Source: Seohaeicola saemankumensis (GTDB taxonomy: Bacteria > Pseudomonadota > Alphaproteobacteria > Rhodobacterales > Rhodobacteraceae). Taken from it: a stretch of 64,000 nucleotides of DNA. A program made the position numbers and the translations under genes. The stretch covers positions 186,001-250,000 of the forward strand of contig NZ_JAIUZI010000010.1 in NCBI RefSeq assembly GCF_020171285.1, written 5' to 3'. This document shows, one piece after another, positions 15,863 to 25,867 of the stretch. The notes below the pieces were generated by a model. That model ran no database searches, was not told the origin of the DNA, and saw only the letters and a program-made list of their open reading frames with translations. Numbering within the stretch: position 1 is the first letter of the stretch; each line of letters opens with the position of its first letter.

Positions 15863-16935
15863 GGGCCGATGGGGGCCATTCCTCTGACCAGAGTCTGCTG
15901 GTTCCGCCCATGGCGCCGCGCCAACTCGCGTCCGGCGCGGCCGTTCAGCACTGCGCGCGCAGGGCGTTCCGGCGCGCCCCGCCGGATGCCGGGGAAAAGC
16001 CGTTCCACCGCCCGCCGGTCCAGGCAGGACAGGCTGCGCAACGCCATTTCGCCCCGCAGCATGGATTCGGTCGGCGCGCTGTTGGCAAAGACGATCTCGT
16101 GCCGCTCCAGCAGGAAATGCACATAGGTCACATCCCCGGTGCCCTCTGTCGCTGCGATCCCGGGCAGGCCGCACAGATGCTTGGCCGCGACGAGCACTTC
16201 GGGCTGGTCCGCCATCCGCTCGGCGATCTTCGAGCGCACCAGCATCCGGTGTTGGGGCGACACGCTCAGGGCCGCAGCGGGCAATCCCTCGCCCAGGGAA
16301 CCGGGTGCAAAGGTGATCGGGCGCAGATGCGGCGACCGGGCCAGGCCGGCGGCGTCCAGCCGGCGCGCCCGCAGCCACATGATTCGCTGCAGACCGTGGT
16401 CCGCCGTCACCACACGGTCGCCGGGGCGCAGGCGCTCTACCGCGCGTTCCCCGTCCCCGGTCGCGATCATCGATCCGGGCGTGAAACAGGGCACCATCGA
16501 CTGGAAGTCGAAAGCATTGCCCGAGGTATAGGACAGCGTGGCGTCCTCGGGCGGAACGGCGCCCTCCCAGGTGAAACCGATGATCGAGTCGTTGATTGAG
16601 ATCGCCACGAAGCGATAGGTGGTCGTCCCGTCGGACAGGTTGATCTCGTATTCGTTCTCGATGATGCTGCCGGCGGTATGGGTGACCCCGCCGATCGTGA
16701 CATCCGTGGTCAGGGTCTGGCCGAAGCCATCATCGTCCAGCGTCCCGCCGGCGACCCCGCCATCGCTGTCGGTGATCGCGACGGCCGTCGCTGTCGCCCC
16801 GGAATTGAGCGAGAGCGTGGGGTTCGATGCGGCATACCAGTCCCATTGGTCGCCGCCCATGTATTGCTCGATGATCCCCGCGACGCTTGTCGTGGCGTCA
16901 CTCATGGCGAAAATGTCGATCGAATAAGCTGTCAC
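15808..16935 (-). CDS. Hint-domain (Hedgehog/intein, Hint_2) protein
   Basis: 375 residues from GTG 16935, which has AAGGA about 7 bases upstream. Residues about 1-145 form a beta-rich, glycine- and threonine-rich region of the kind seen in surface or secreted proteins. Residues about 148-300 are a Hint_2 domain starting at the key Cys of CFTPGSMIATGDGERAVERLRPGDRVVT, with LSVSPQHRMLV as the second conserved block. Such proteins are multi-copy in Rhodobacteraceae and are thought to self-process; the function is unknown. The last about 18 codons lie inside repeat R1 and read UbiH-gene DNA in another frame, so the natural C-terminus has probably been replaced. Confidence 0.85.
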   Translation of the reverse strand: MTAYSIDIFAMSDATTSVAGIIEQYMGGDQWDWYAASNPTLSLNSGATATAVAITDSDGGVAGGTLDDDGFGQTLTTDVTIGGVTHTAGSIIENEYEINLSDGTTTYRFVAISINDSIIGFTWEGAVPPEDATLSYTSGNAFDFQSMVPCFTPGSMIATGDGERAVERLRPGDRVVTADHGLQRIMWLRARRLDAAGLARSPHLRPITFAPGSLGEGLPAAALSVSPQHRMLVRSKIAERMADQPEVLVAAKHLCGLPGIAATEGTGDVTYVHFLLERHEIVFANSAPTESMLRGEMALRSLSCLDRRAVERLFPGIRRGAPERPARAVLNGRAGRELARRHGRNQQTLVRGMAPIGPSAQYRDCAAGSSARPPG

Positions 16936-17086
16936 CGGGGGTCCTTGGCCGATGAAGGGATAGGATCTCCAAACTAGAACCCGAGCGTAAAGAAAGTGTT
17001 CGCGCGCCGTTCCGCAGCGCCGCCGCGTCGCCGGGCTTCAGGCGATGGCCGCCGTCGCCCCTCGGTCGGGCCTCCCCGAGCGGCGC
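16936..17086. other. Intergenic region upstream of the Hint gene
   Basis: 151 bases between the Hint gene start and repeat R2. It must hold the Hint promoter, but no clear promoter elements were found. It is GC-rich with no ORF. Confidence 0.35.
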
Positions 17087-17247
17087 TCAGGGACGCGGAA
17101 AATTTGGTACAAAACGGTCAATGGCGGGTTTCGGGGCGGTACAAAACGGACTCAAATCCGTTTCCCCTGCAGCAGCAGCGGCAGATCCCCGGTCAGCCCG
17201 GCAGCCTCGCGGACGAACCCGCGGCGCAGGCCCGGCACCGCGCCGAC
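17087..17247. repeat. Direct repeat R2: authentic 3' end of the UbiH-family gene and its flank
   Basis: The original counterpart of R1. It includes the stop codon (17152-17154) and last codons of the UbiH-family gene, and downstream a pair of GTACAAAACGG motifs starting at 17107 and 17139, exactly 32 bases apart. Confidence 0.9.
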
Positions 17248-18378
17248 CAGCCCCATGCCGATGTCCCGACCCATCCTCAGGAGTGGATTGTCGTTGGAAA
17301 ACAGGCGGTTGAACACATCCGTCGCGGCGGCCAGCGTCGCCGTGTCGAACCGGCGCCATTGCTGGTAGCGTTCGAGCACATCGATGGCGCCGATATCCTC
17401 GCCCCGCCGCGCCGCCAGCACCAACACCTCCACCAACGCCCCCACATCGCGCAAACCGGCATTCAAACCCTGCCCGGCAATCGGGTGCATCCCATGGGCC
17501 GCATCGCCCACCAGGGCCAGTCGTTCGTCGATGAAACGGTTGGCGACGGTCAGGCCCAGAGGATAGGTAAACCGTTTCCCTGCAAGCTTTATTTCGCCCA
17601 GGAAGTCGCCGAACCGGGGCCGCAGGGCGGCCAGGTATCCGGCATCGTCCAGCGCCTGGATCTCGCGCGCGGTGTCGGTCCGTTCGCTCCACACGATCGA
17701 GCTGCGGTTGCCGGTCAGGGGCAGGATCGCCAGCGGGCCCGGCGGCATAAAGAACTGATGCGCGACGCCGTTGTGCGGCTTGTCGTGGGCAATCGCACAG
17801 ACCAGCGCGGTCTGGCCATAGTCCCAGCCCGTCCGCTTGATCCCGGCGCGTGCGGCGGTGCCGCTGCGCCGCCCGTCGCAGCCGATCAGAACCCGGGCGC
17901 TGACGGTGCTGTCATCGTCCAGCGTCAGCGTCATGTGGTTCTGCTCAACAGATTGGGAAACAACGGTTTTCCCGCTGATCCGCGTGATGCCGGGGGTGTC
18001 GGCCATGGCGTCGAGAAAGGCGCGGCGCAGGTGCCGGTCCTCGACCATATAGCCCATCGGGCCCTCTTCGATCTCGGCATGGTCGAAATGCATCAGGAAC
18101 GGCGACGGCCCGCTGCCCGCGTGGCCGTCGGTGACCTTGATCTCAAGCATCGGCTGGGCTTCGTCGGCCACCCGGTCCCAGACACCGGTGGCGGCGAGCA
18201 ACCGCTGCGAGGCCAGCGCCAGCGCATAGGCGCGCCCGTCAAAGGCGGCGTTCTTGCGCACGGTCTCGGCCAGCGCGTCGATCACCGTCACGGTGAACCC
18301 GTTCTGCGCCAAAGCCAGGGCCAGGGCGGGGCCGTTCAGCCCGCCCCCCACGATCACGATATCTGTATCTGCCGTCAT
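17152..18378 (-). CDS. UbiH/UbiF/COQ6-family FAD monooxygenase
   Basis: 408 residues from ATG 18378 (MTADTDIVIVGGG). The FAD-binding Rossmann motif IVIVGGGLNGPALALALA is at the N-terminus, the DG motif is in GCDGRRSGTAARAGI, and the second FAD motif LALVGDAAHGMHPIAGQGLNAGLRD is at about 295-320, the UbiH signature. These enzymes hydroxylate the aromatic ring in ubiquinone synthesis; alphaproteobacteria use a variable set (UbiH, UbiF, UbiL, UbiM), so I do not assign a symbol. Its 3' end is the source of repeat R1. It is divergent from the amidase gene. Confidence 0.9.
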   Translation of the reverse strand: MTADTDIVIVGGGLNGPALALALAQNGFTVTVIDALAETVRKNAAFDGRAYALALASQRLLAATGVWDRVADEAQPMLEIKVTDGHAGSGPSPFLMHFDHAEIEEGPMGYMVEDRHLRRAFLDAMADTPGITRISGKTVVSQSVEQNHMTLTLDDDSTVSARVLIGCDGRRSGTAARAGIKRTGWDYGQTALVCAIAHDKPHNGVAHQFFMPPGPLAILPLTGNRSSIVWSERTDTAREIQALDDAGYLAALRPRFGDFLGEIKLAGKRFTYPLGLTVANRFIDERLALVGDAAHGMHPIAGQGLNAGLRDVGALVEVLVLAARRGEDIGAIDVLERYQQWRRFDTATLAAATDVFNRLFSNDNPLLRMGRDIGMGLVGAVPGLRRGFVREAAGLTGDLPLLLQGKRI

Positions 18379-18463
18379 GACTTGCAATATGATCACCCGC
18401 GCGGGATTGTCCATGCGCAGCGCTGTCGCTACCGTCGCATTACGATGAAAACAGGGGGCAGGA

Positions 18464-19792
18464 ATGCGTGACTGGCTGACAATGACTGCGGGCGACTTGG
18501 GCCGCGGTATCGCCGCGGGACAGATCGACCCGGTGGCACTGACCGAATGTTACCTCGACGCGATCGAAGGGCATGAGTTCAGCGATCGCATCTATGCCCG
18601 CACCACGCGCGACCGCGCCCTGGCCGAGGCCGGTGCGGCGCGCGACCGGGCGCAGGCCGGGTTGCGCCTGTCACTGCTCGACGGGGTGCCGATCAGCTGG
18701 AAGGATCTCTTTGATACTGCCGGCACCGCCACCGAGGCCGGCTCGGCCCTGCTGAAAGACCGGGTGCCGGACCGCGACGCGCTGGTGCTGCGCAATGCCA
18801 CCGCGCTGGGCTCGGTCTGTTTGGGCAAGACGCATATGAGCGAACTGGCGTTTTCAGGGCTGGGGCTGAACCCGGTCACCGCCTCGCCGCCCTGCGTGAA
18901 TGACGCCGGCGCGGTGTCGGGCGGATCGTCCTCCGGGGCGGCGACCTCTGTCGCCTATGGCCTCGCAGCGGCGGGCATCGGGTCTGACACCGGCGGTTCG
19001 GTGCGGGCCCCGGCGGCGTGGAACGACCTTGTCGGGCTGAAAACCACCAGTGGCCGCGTCAGTCTCGAAGGGGTCGTGCCGCTGTGCCTCAAGCTCGACA
19101 CGGTCGGCCCGCTGACCCGTTCGGTCGAGGACGCGGCGCTATTGCTGGCGGCGCTTGAGAACGGGCACGCGGCCGACCTGCGCGGTGCCTCTCTCAAGGG
19201 GCGGCGGTTCGCGGTGCTGGAAACCCTCGCTTTTGACGGGCTGCGCGACGCGCCTGCAGCGGCCTTTGATCATGCGGTTCGTCGGTTCCGCGATGCGGGG
19301 GCTGAAATCGTGCCGGTGAAGGTGCCGGAACTGCCCGACGCCTTTTCGGCGGTCGAGGTGCTGTATTGCGGCGAAGCCTATGGATTGTGGCGCGACGTGA
19401 TCGAGGCCAACCCGGAACTGATGTATGCCGAGATCCTCGAACGGTTTCGCGCCGGGGCAAAGCATTCCGCCCCCGATTACGTGGCCGGCTGGGCCCTGGT
19501 CGAGGCGGTGCGCATGGCCTGGGACAGCGCCACCGCCGGGTTCGACGCGGTGATCTGCCCGACCTCTCCGATCCTGCCGCCTTCGGCCGACCGGCTGCTC
19601 AGCGACCATGACTACTATGTGACGGAAAACCTGCTGGCCTTGCGCAACACGCGGATCGGTAACCTGATGGGGCTTTGTGCGCTGACCCTTCCCACGGGTA
19701 CGCCCAGCTGTGGTGTGTCCCTGATGGGACCGCCAGACAGCGAAGAGGCGCTGCTGCGGCTGGGGACGGCGGCGGAACGGGCGCTGGCCTGA
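18464..19792 (+). CDS. Amidase signature-family hydrolase
   Basis: 442 residues, in the family's range. The Ser-cisSer-Lys triad is recognisable: Lys in PISWKDLFD (about residue 81), the glycine/serine-rich stretch GAVSGGSSSGAATSVAYG and the nucleophile loop GSDTGGSVRAPAAWNDLVGLK. These are shared with GatA and stand-alone amidases. GatB and GatC are absent nearby and the protein is shorter than GatA, so a stand-alone amide hydrolase of unknown substrate is more likely. The following aminotransferase starts about 108 bases later. Confidence 0.93.
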   Translation: MRDWLTMTAGDLGRGIAAGQIDPVALTECYLDAIEGHEFSDRIYARTTRDRALAEAGAARDRAQAGLRLSLLDGVPISWKDLFDTAGTATEAGSALLKDRVPDRDALVLRNATALGSVCLGKTHMSELAFSGLGLNPVTASPPCVNDAGAVSGGSSSGAATSVAYGLAAAGIGSDTGGSVRAPAAWNDLVGLKTTSGRVSLEGVVPLCLKLDTVGPLTRSVEDAALLLAALENGHAADLRGASLKGRRFAVLETLAFDGLRDAPAAAFDHAVRRFRDAGAEIVPVKVPELPDAFSAVEVLYCGEAYGLWRDVIEANPELMYAEILERFRAGAKHSAPDYVAGWALVEAVRMAWDSATAGFDAVICPTSPILPPSADRLLSDHDYYVTENLLALRNTRIGNLMGLCALTLPTGTPSCGVSLMGPPDSEEALLRLGTAAERALA

Positions 19793-19900
19793 AAGCCACA
19801 AATTCGGGCACAAGGCGCGCGGGCTCTGGACGGATCGGGGGGCGGTCTGTAATTTGGCTTCAAACGGGGCGCGAATGATCCCGGACTTGAGGCACATGTG

Positions 19901-21082
19901 ATGGATTTCCCCGAGCGGTTTTCGAACCTACCGGCCTATGCGTTTCCGCGTCTGCGGGCTCTTCTCGACGGGTTTGCCCCCGGCGGCGATGTCGTGCACA
20001 TGACCATCGGAGAGCCGAAACACGCGTTCCCGCAATGGGTTACCGATGTCATCGTCGAAAACGCCAGCGGCTTTAACAACTATCCGCCGAACGAAGGCTC
20101 GCCCGAATTGCTAGGCGCGATCACGAATTGGGTGCAGCGCCGCTATGGCGTGGCGCTGAGCGCCGACGCCCAGGTGATGGCGCTGAACGGCACCCGCGAG
20201 GGGCTGTATAACGCCGCCATGGCGCTGTGTCCCGAGACAAAGAACGGCCAGCGCCCGGTGATCGCCTGCCCGAACCCGTTCTACCAGGTCTATATGGTGG
20301 CCGCGCTGTCGGTGGGCGCAGAGCCGCGTTTCGTGCCCGCCACGGCGGCGGATGGGTTCCTGCCCGATTTCGCGACGCTGGGTGCGGATGTGCTGAACCG
20401 GCTGGCAATCGTCTATATCTGTTCGCCCGCCAACCCGCAGGGCGCGGTGGCCACGCGCGATTACTGGGCCAATCTGATCGCATTGGCCGAGCAGTATGAT
20501 TTCCGCATCTTCGCCGATGAATGCTACTCCGAGATCTACCGCGACACGCCGCCCGTGGGCGCGCTTCAGGTCGCGCAAGAGGTCGGCGCCGACCCCGAGC
20601 GGGTGACCGTCTTTCACTCGCTCTCGAAACGGTCGAACCTGCCGGGCCTGCGGTCCGGCTTTGTCGCGGGCGGACCCGACAGCATAGCGCGGATCAAGCA
20701 GCTGCGCACCTACGCCGGCGCGCCGCTGCCCGCGCCGCTGCAGGCGGTAGCGGCACGGGTCTGGGCGGACGAGGCGCATGTAGAGGAGAACCGCGCGCTC
20801 TACCAGGAGAAATACGCGCTGGCCGACGAGGTGCTGGGCGGCGTGCAGGGATACCAGGCGCCCGAGGCCGGGTTTTTCCTGTGGCTGCCGGTGGATGACG
20901 GCGAACAGGCGGCGCTGAAGGCGTGGCGCGAAACCGGGGTCCGGGTGTTGCCCGGCGCCTATCTGGCGCAGGGCGCGCCGGGGCAGAACCCCGGAACAGG
21001 ATTTATCAGGGTCGCCATGGTGGCCCCAAAGGCAGAACTGCATCGCGGGCTGATCACGCTGCGCGATTGTATTTACGGATAA
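19901..21082 (+). CDS. Class I/II PLP aminotransferase (possibly succinyldiaminopimelate type)
   Basis: 393 residues from ATG 19901 (TTGAGG upstream). Fold type I features: MTIGEPKHAFP, NNYPPNEGSPELL, YICSPANPQGAVA (substrate-binding Asn/Pro), the Asp/Tyr of FADECYSEIY, the Schiff-base Lys in HSLSKRSNLPGLRSGF, and a C-terminal RVAMV arginine. The pattern is like DapC, the N-succinyldiaminopimelate aminotransferase of lysine and peptidoglycan synthesis, but class I enzymes are hard to separate by eye. It lies directly upstream of ftsK in the same direction. Confidence 0.88.
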   Translation: MDFPERFSNLPAYAFPRLRALLDGFAPGGDVVHMTIGEPKHAFPQWVTDVIVENASGFNNYPPNEGSPELLGAITNWVQRRYGVALSADAQVMALNGTREGLYNAAMALCPETKNGQRPVIACPNPFYQVYMVAALSVGAEPRFVPATAADGFLPDFATLGADVLNRLAIVYICSPANPQGAVATRDYWANLIALAEQYDFRIFADECYSEIYRDTPPVGALQVAQEVGADPERVTVFHSLSKRSNLPGLRSGFVAGGPDSIARIKQLRTYAGAPLPAPLQAVAARVWADEAHVEENRALYQEKYALADEVLGGVQGYQAPEAGFFLWLPVDDGEQAALKAWRETGVRVLPGAYLAQGAPGQNPGTGFIRVAMVAPKAELHRGLITLRDCIYG

Positions 21083-21157
21083 GCGCAAACCGCAGGCCGG
21101 GACCCGGCAGGCGGTAACAAGAGCGCAGGAATAGAAAAAGTGAACCGAGGGTAGGGC

Positions 21158-24151
21158 ATGGCATATCATACACGCAGCCGCGATCCGCTTCTGGACAGCA
21201 ACATGCAGGCAGCGATCGAAAAACGGGGCAAGGAACTGATCGGGATCGTCCTGATCTGTCTCGGACTCGCGGCAGCGGCAATGATCGGGTCCTATACCCC
21301 CGACGATCCGAACTGGATGGTGTCGACCGATGCGCCGGTCCAGAACTGGCTGGGCCGGATCGGGGCCTCGATTGCCGCGCCGCTGTTCATGATCGTGGGC
21401 TGGGGCAGCTGGGGCATCGCGCTGGTTGCGCTGACCTGGGGTGTGCGGTTTGCCTTTCACTGGGGCGAAGACCGGGCCATCAGCCGGGTGATCTTTGCCC
21501 CCATCGCGATTGCGATCGCCTCGGTCTATGCCGCCACGCTGGTACCGGGCGCGGAATGGAAAGCCACCCACAGCTTTGGCCTTGGCGGGCTGTTTGGCGA
21601 TACCGTAATGGGGGCAATGCTGACACTGCTGCCGGTGGGATCGCATTTCGCGGTCAAGCTGATGTCGCTGGTGACCGCCGTGGCGATGCTGGCGATTGGA
21701 GCCTTCGTGCTGGGCTTTACCCGGGCAGAACTGTCGCGTGGCTTGCGCTTTGTCCTGATCGGCGTGGTGATGGTCTATGGCCTGCTGATGACCCTGCTGG
21801 GGCGCGGCGCGTCCTCGGCGGTGACCGCCGCGCGCAACCAGCGCGAACAGCGCGCCGAACGCAAGGAAGCCGCGCGGCTGGCCCGCGAAGCCGCTGCGCA
21901 GGAGGCCGCCGCACTCGCCGCCGCCCAGGCCGAGGCGGACGCCGCCGCGCGGGCCGCAGCCCCGGCCGCACCGCTGGTTGCGACACGGGCTGAACCCGTC
22001 ATCTCGCAATCCGTGGCCCGGGCGGTCGCCGCCCGCACCGCACCCGCACCAGCGCCCGAAACCGCCCCCGAACCCGAACCGGAACACGCGCCCGAAGAGC
22101 GCGGCGGTTTCCTGTCCCTGATGCCGTCGCTGATCCGTCGCCCCGAACCGATGCCGGAACCGGAACTGATCGAGCCCGACCCGGTCGACGGCTACGAATC
22201 GATGCCCGGCGACGACCGCATACGTGCCAAGATCGCCGATGTGATCCGCTCGCGCTCGAATGTCGATCTGCCGCCCGAACCCGACCCGTCGCGGCCGCTG
22301 ACCAAGGGGCGGGGCAGGGGCCCCGACCCGCTGGTGCTCGATACCACCGGCCCGTCGAACCTGCCGCCGGAACCGCCCGTAACCGCGGCACAGATCGCGC
22401 CCGCTCCTCAGGCGGCGGCCCCGATGGCCCCTCCGCCAGAGGCCGATTTCGACGCCGCTCCCGAACCCGCCCCCGCGCCACAGCCACTGCCCTTGCAGGC
22501 CTCGGCTCCGGCCCGGCCACAGATCCCGGTGTCCGAACCGCGCAAGGTGGTGCAGAACCCGGCCCGCAAAGCCCCCGCGCCCTCGCGCCGTGCCCAGGCC
22601 GAGGCGCAGCCCGCGCTGGCCTTCGAGGAACCGGCGCATACCTATGAACTGCCCCCCTTGAACCTGCTGACCAACCCGGCAGAGATCCAGCGCCATCACC
22701 TCAGCGACGAGGCGCTCGAGGAAAACGCCCGGATGCTGGAAAGCGTGCTGGACGACTACGGCGTCAAGGGCGAGATCGTCAGCGTCCGCCCCGGCCCGGT
22801 GGTCACCATGTACGAACTGGAACCGGCGCCTGGACTCAAGGCCAGCCGCGTGATCGGTCTGGCCGACGACATCGCGCGTTCGATGGCGGCGCTCTCGGCG
22901 CGGGTGTCGACGGTGCCGGGCCGCTCGGTCATCGGCATCGAACTTCCCAATGAAAACCGCGAAAAGGTGGTGCTGCGCGAAATCCTCGCCTCCCGCGATT
23001 TCGGCGACAGCAACATGAGCCTGCCACTGGCGCTGGGCAAGGACATCGGCGGCGACAGCGTGGTCGCCAACCTGGCCAAGATGCCCCACCTGCTGATCGC
23101 CGGGACCACGGGGTCGGGTAAATCGGTGGCGATCAACACGATGATCCTCAGCCTGCTCTACAAGCTGACGCCCGAGGAATGCCGCCTGATCATGATCGAC
23201 CCCAAGATGCTGGAACTCTCCGTCTATGACGGCATCCCGCATCTGCTTTCCCCCGTTGTCACCGACCCGAAAAAGGCCGTCGTCGCCCTGAAATGGGTGG
23301 TGGGCGAGATGGAGGACCGCTATCGCAAGATGTCCAAGATGGGCGTGCGCAACATCGAAGGCTACAACGGCCGCGTCCGCGAGGCGCTGGCCAAGGGCGA
23401 GATGTTCAGCCGCACGGTGCAGACCGGCTTTGACGACGACACCGGCGAACCGGTGTTCGAGACCGAGGAATTCGCGCCCGAGGCGATGCCCTTCATCGTG
23501 GTCATCGTCGATGAGATGGCCGACCTGATGATGGTCGCAGGCAAAGAGATCGAAGCCTGCATCCAGCGCCTGGCACAAATGGCGCGGGCCTCCGGCATCC
23601 ACCTGATCATGGCGACGCAGCGGCCCTCGGTCGATGTGATCACCGGCACGATCAAGGCCAACTTCCCGACCCGGATCTCCTTCCAGGTGACCTCGAAAAT
23701 CGACAGCCGTACCATCCTGGGCGAAATGGGCGCCGAACAGCTCCTCGGCATGGGCGACATGCTCTACATGGCCGGCGGCGCCAAGATCACCCGCTGCCAC
23801 GGTCCCTTTGTCAGCGACGAAGAGGTCGAGGAAATCGTCAACCACCTCAAGGCCTACGGCCCGCCGGAATACATGAGCAACGTGCTCGACGGTCCGGACG
23901 AGGAAAAGGCCGACAACATCGACGCGGTGCTGGGCCTTGGCGGCAATACCGACGGCGAGGACGCGCTTTACGATTCCGCCGTGGCCATCGTCATCAAGGA
24001 CCGCAAATGCTCGACCTCCTACATCCAGCGCAAGCTGGCAATCGGCTACAACAAGGCCGCGCGCCTGGTCGAACAGATGGAGGAAGAAGGCCTGGTGTCA
24101 CCCGCCAACCACGTCGGCAAACGCGAAATCCTGGTGCCCGAACAACAGTAA
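21158..24151 (+). CDS. ftsK: DNA translocase FtsK
   Basis: 997 residues. The N-terminus has about four membrane segments (residues about 20-215) that anchor it at the division septum. Residues about 220-490 form a long Ala/Pro/Glu-rich linker. Then comes the RecA-like motor with Walker [13 protein letters not shown] and Walker [15 protein letters not shown]. The final about 65 residues are the gamma winged-helix that recognises KOPS sequences ([43 protein letters not shown]). It moves chromosome dimers and aids XerCD recombination at dif. lolA follows 44 bases downstream, a common rhodobacteral order. Confidence 0.98.
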   Translation: MAYHTRSRDPLLDSNMQAAIEKRGKELIGIVLICLGLAAAAMIGSYTPDDPNWMVSTDAPVQNWLGRIGASIAAPLFMIVGWGSWGIALVALTWGVRFAFHWGEDRAISRVIFAPIAIAIASVYAATLVPGAEWKATHSFGLGGLFGDTVMGAMLTLLPVGSHFAVKLMSLVTAVAMLAIGAFVLGFTRAELSRGLRFVLIGVVMVYGLLMTLLGRGASSAVTAARNQREQRAERKEAARLAREAAAQEAAALAAAQAEADAAARAAAPAAPLVATRAEPVISQSVARAVAARTAPAPAPETAPEPEPEHAPEERGGFLSLMPSLIRRPEPMPEPELIEPDPVDGYESMPGDDRIRAKIADVIRSRSNVDLPPEPDPSRPLTKGRGRGPDPLVLDTTGPSNLPPEPPVTAAQIAPAPQAAAPMAPPPEADFDAAPEPAPAPQPLPLQASAPARPQIPVSEPRKVVQNPARKAPAPSRRAQAEAQPALAFEEPAHTYELPPLNLLTNPAEIQRHHLSDEALEENARMLESVLDDYGVKGEIVSVRPGPVVTMYELEPAPGLKASRVIGLADDIARSMAALSARVSTVPGRSVIGIELPNENREKVVLREILASRDFGDSNMSLPLALGKDIGGDSVVANLAKMPHLLIAGTTGSGKSVAINTMILSLLYKLTPEECRLIMIDPKMLELSVYDGIPHLLSPVVTDPKKAVVALKWVVGEMEDRYRKMSKMGVRNIEGYNGRVREALAKGEMFSRTVQTGFDDDTGEPVFETEEFAPEAMPFIVVIVDEMADLMMVAGKEIEACIQRLAQMARASGIHLIMATQRPSVDVITGTIKANFPTRISFQVTSKIDSRTILGEMGAEQLLGMGDMLYMAGGAKITRCHGPFVSDEEVEEIVNHLKAYGPPEYMSNVLDGPDEEKADNIDAVLGLGGNTDGEDALYDSAVAIVIKDRKCSTSYIQRKLAIGYNKAARLVEQMEEEGLVSPANHVGKREILVPEQQ

Positions 24152-24194
24152 CCGGGCATCTTACATTCGCCGCGCCGGATCTTATGTTGATGCC

Positions 24195-24857
24195 ATGAGA
24201 AAGCTTCTGATCGCCCGCAACATGATCCTGTCGCCGCTGGTCTCGGGCCTGCGCCGGCTGGCGCTGCCCGTGGTGGCGGCGCTGGTGTCATTGACGGGCC
24301 CGGCCGCGCTGGCCGCCGAACAGCTGCCGCTGTCGGCCATCTCCAGCTACATGAACGGTCTGAAAACCGCGCAAAGCCCGTTCACCCAGATCAACGACGA
24401 CGGCTCGCTGTCCACCGGCATGCTCTACCTGCACCGGCCCGGCCGGATGCGGTTCGAATACGATCCGCCCGATTCCGCCGTGGTGATCGCGGGCGGCGGC
24501 ACCGTGATGATCCACGACCCGAAATCCAACCAGCCGCCCGAAAGCTACCCGCTGCGGCGCACGCCGCTCTCCATCATCCTGGCGAAACAGGTGGATCTGA
24601 ACCGCGCCAACATGGTCGTCGGCCACAGCTTCGACGGCACCGCCACCGTGGTCACCGCGCAGGACCCCGAAACACCCGAAGCCGGGCGGATCGAGCTGAT
24701 GTTTACCGCCGATCCCGTGGCCCTGCGCAAATGGGTGGTCCACGATTCCAACGGTGGCCAGACCACGGTCATCCTCGGCGCGATGGAAACCGGCATGTCC
24801 CTCAGCGACCTGCTGTTCTCGACCCAGGGCGGCGGCGGCGCTCCCGCCAACCGCTGA
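24195..24857 (+). CDS. lolA: Outer-membrane lipoprotein carrier protein LolA
   Basis: 220 residues with an N-terminal signal peptide ending near AALAAEQ (about residue 36-38), so it is periplasmic. It ferries lipoproteins from the LolCDE transporter to the outer membrane. LolA features: YMNGLKTAQSPFTQINDDGSLSTGMLYLHRPGRMRFEY and the later RIELMFTADPVALRKWVVHDSNGGQTTVIL. An alternative internal start at Met 10 would give a more normal signal peptide. It is co-oriented with ftsK. Confidence 0.92.
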   Translation: MRKLLIARNMILSPLVSGLRRLALPVVAALVSLTGPAALAAEQLPLSAISSYMNGLKTAQSPFTQINDDGSLSTGMLYLHRPGRMRFEYDPPDSAVVIAGGGTVMIHDPKSNQPPESYPLRRTPLSIILAKQVDLNRANMVVGHSFDGTATVVTAQDPETPEAGRIELMFTADPVALRKWVVHDSNGGQTTVILGAMETGMSLSDLLFSTQGGGGAPANR

Positions 24858-24879
24858 TCCGGCAAAACGCCCGCAGCCT

Positions 24880-24944
24880 TCTTCTGTTCAAAAATATCCC
24901 GGGGGAATGGGCCGCAGGCCCATGGGGGCAGCGCCCCCTCCTGC
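24880..24944 (+). repeat. TTTCATCTCTTC-type intergenic element, copy 2 (divergent)
   Basis: Reads TTCTTCTGTTCAAAAATA, then TCCCGGGGG, then GGGCCGCAGGCCC, then GGGGGCAGCGCCCCC, so it has the same architecture as copies 3 and 4 with a drifted 5' half. It lies between the convergent ends of lolA and the GntR gene and could serve as a transcription terminator. Confidence 0.6.
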
Positions 24945-24951
24945 CGCCGCC

Positions 24952-25722
24952 TCAGCCGCGCGTGGTTTCGTGCTGCAGCCGCTGGCGCGCGATGGCCTCG
25001 TTGCGATCGGCCTTCTGCTGGTCCTGCAGGGCCTGCAGCACATAGTCCAGATGCATCTCGACCGCCGTGCGCGACGCCTGCGGGTCGCGGGCCTGGATCG
25101 CGTCGTTGATCGCGCGGTGCTGGTCCAGCAGCGCGGCGCGTGACGTGCGCTGACGGAACATCACCTGCCGGTTATAGAACACGCCCTCGCGCAGCAGGTC
25201 GAACATCGACCGCATCATGTGCAACATCACCACGTTGTGGCTGGCGTCGATGATGGCCGAATGAAACTGCGCGTCCAGCCGCGCCTCTTCCTCGGCGTTG
25301 CGGCGGCTCTGGGCCGCTTCCATCTTGTCGAAAATCGTCTGGATCACCTTCAGATCGCTGGACGATCCCAGCCGCGCGGCGCGTTCGGCGGCCAGCGCCT
25401 CCATATCGCGCCGGAACGACAGATAGTCGAACACCGCCTCGTCATGGCTGGCGAACAGCCGCACCAGCGCCGGCGAAAACGCCGATCCCAGCACGTCGGC
25501 GACAAAGATCCCGGCCCCGGCGCGGGTGGTCAGCAACCCCTGCTCCTGCAATTCGGCCACCGCATCGCGCAGCGACGGGCGCGACACGCCCAGCCGCTCG
25601 GACAGTTCGCGCTCCGACGGCAGCCGCTCGCCCGGCTGCAGGATGCCGCGCAGGATCAGCAGCTCGATCTGACGCACGACCGAGGTGGAGAGCTTTTCTG
25701 GCTGAACTTTCTGGAACGGCAT
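24952..25722 (-). CDS. GntR-family regulator, FadR (FCD) subfamily
   Basis: 256 residues from ATG 25722. Residues about 10-75 form the GntR winged helix (LPSERELSERLGVSRPSLRDAVAELQEQGLL). Residues about 95-230 form the all-helical FCD ligand domain with the metal-binding Asp/His set (DAQFHSAIIDASHN, LLDQHRAINDAI). This is the PdhR/LldR type, which senses small carboxylates. The start used gives MPFQKVQPEKLS; an upstream in-frame codon at 25749 is less likely. No obvious target operon is adjacent. Confidence 0.9.
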   Translation of the reverse strand: MPFQKVQPEKLSTSVVRQIELLILRGILQPGERLPSERELSERLGVSRPSLRDAVAELQEQGLLTTRAGAGIFVADVLGSAFSPALVRLFASHDEAVFDYLSFRRDMEALAAERAARLGSSSDLKVIQTIFDKMEAAQSRRNAEEEARLDAQFHSAIIDASHNVVMLHMMRSMFDLLREGVFYNRQVMFRQRTSRAALLDQHRAINDAIQARDPQASRTAVEMHLDYVLQALQDQQKADRNEAIARQRLQHETTRG

Positions 25723-25867
25723 GGCGTGGACCTCTGGGTAGGTGGCCACGTTATAGGACCGCCCGGATACGGAGGCAACGAAATGCCGGGCGGCTGCAAA
25801 ATCGGCCGAATTGTGCTAAGATGCCGGGATTACCCAGACGACCCATTTTTTCGAAAGGAATTGAACC

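Noticed and set aside
16996..18471. 491-codon plus-strand frame
   Set aside because: Covers the UbiH-family gene in antisense; the opposite strand has clear FAD motifs, so this one is a shadow.
18464..19792. GatA subunit of the amidotransferase
   Set aside because: No gatB or gatC nearby and the protein is shorter than GatA; kept as a general amidase-signature enzyme.
20111..23845. 1244-codon open frame on the minus strand
   Set aside because: It lies antisense to the aminotransferase and ftsK, has no recognisable domain, and is His/Arg/Gln/Gly-rich as expected from the complement of high-GC genes.
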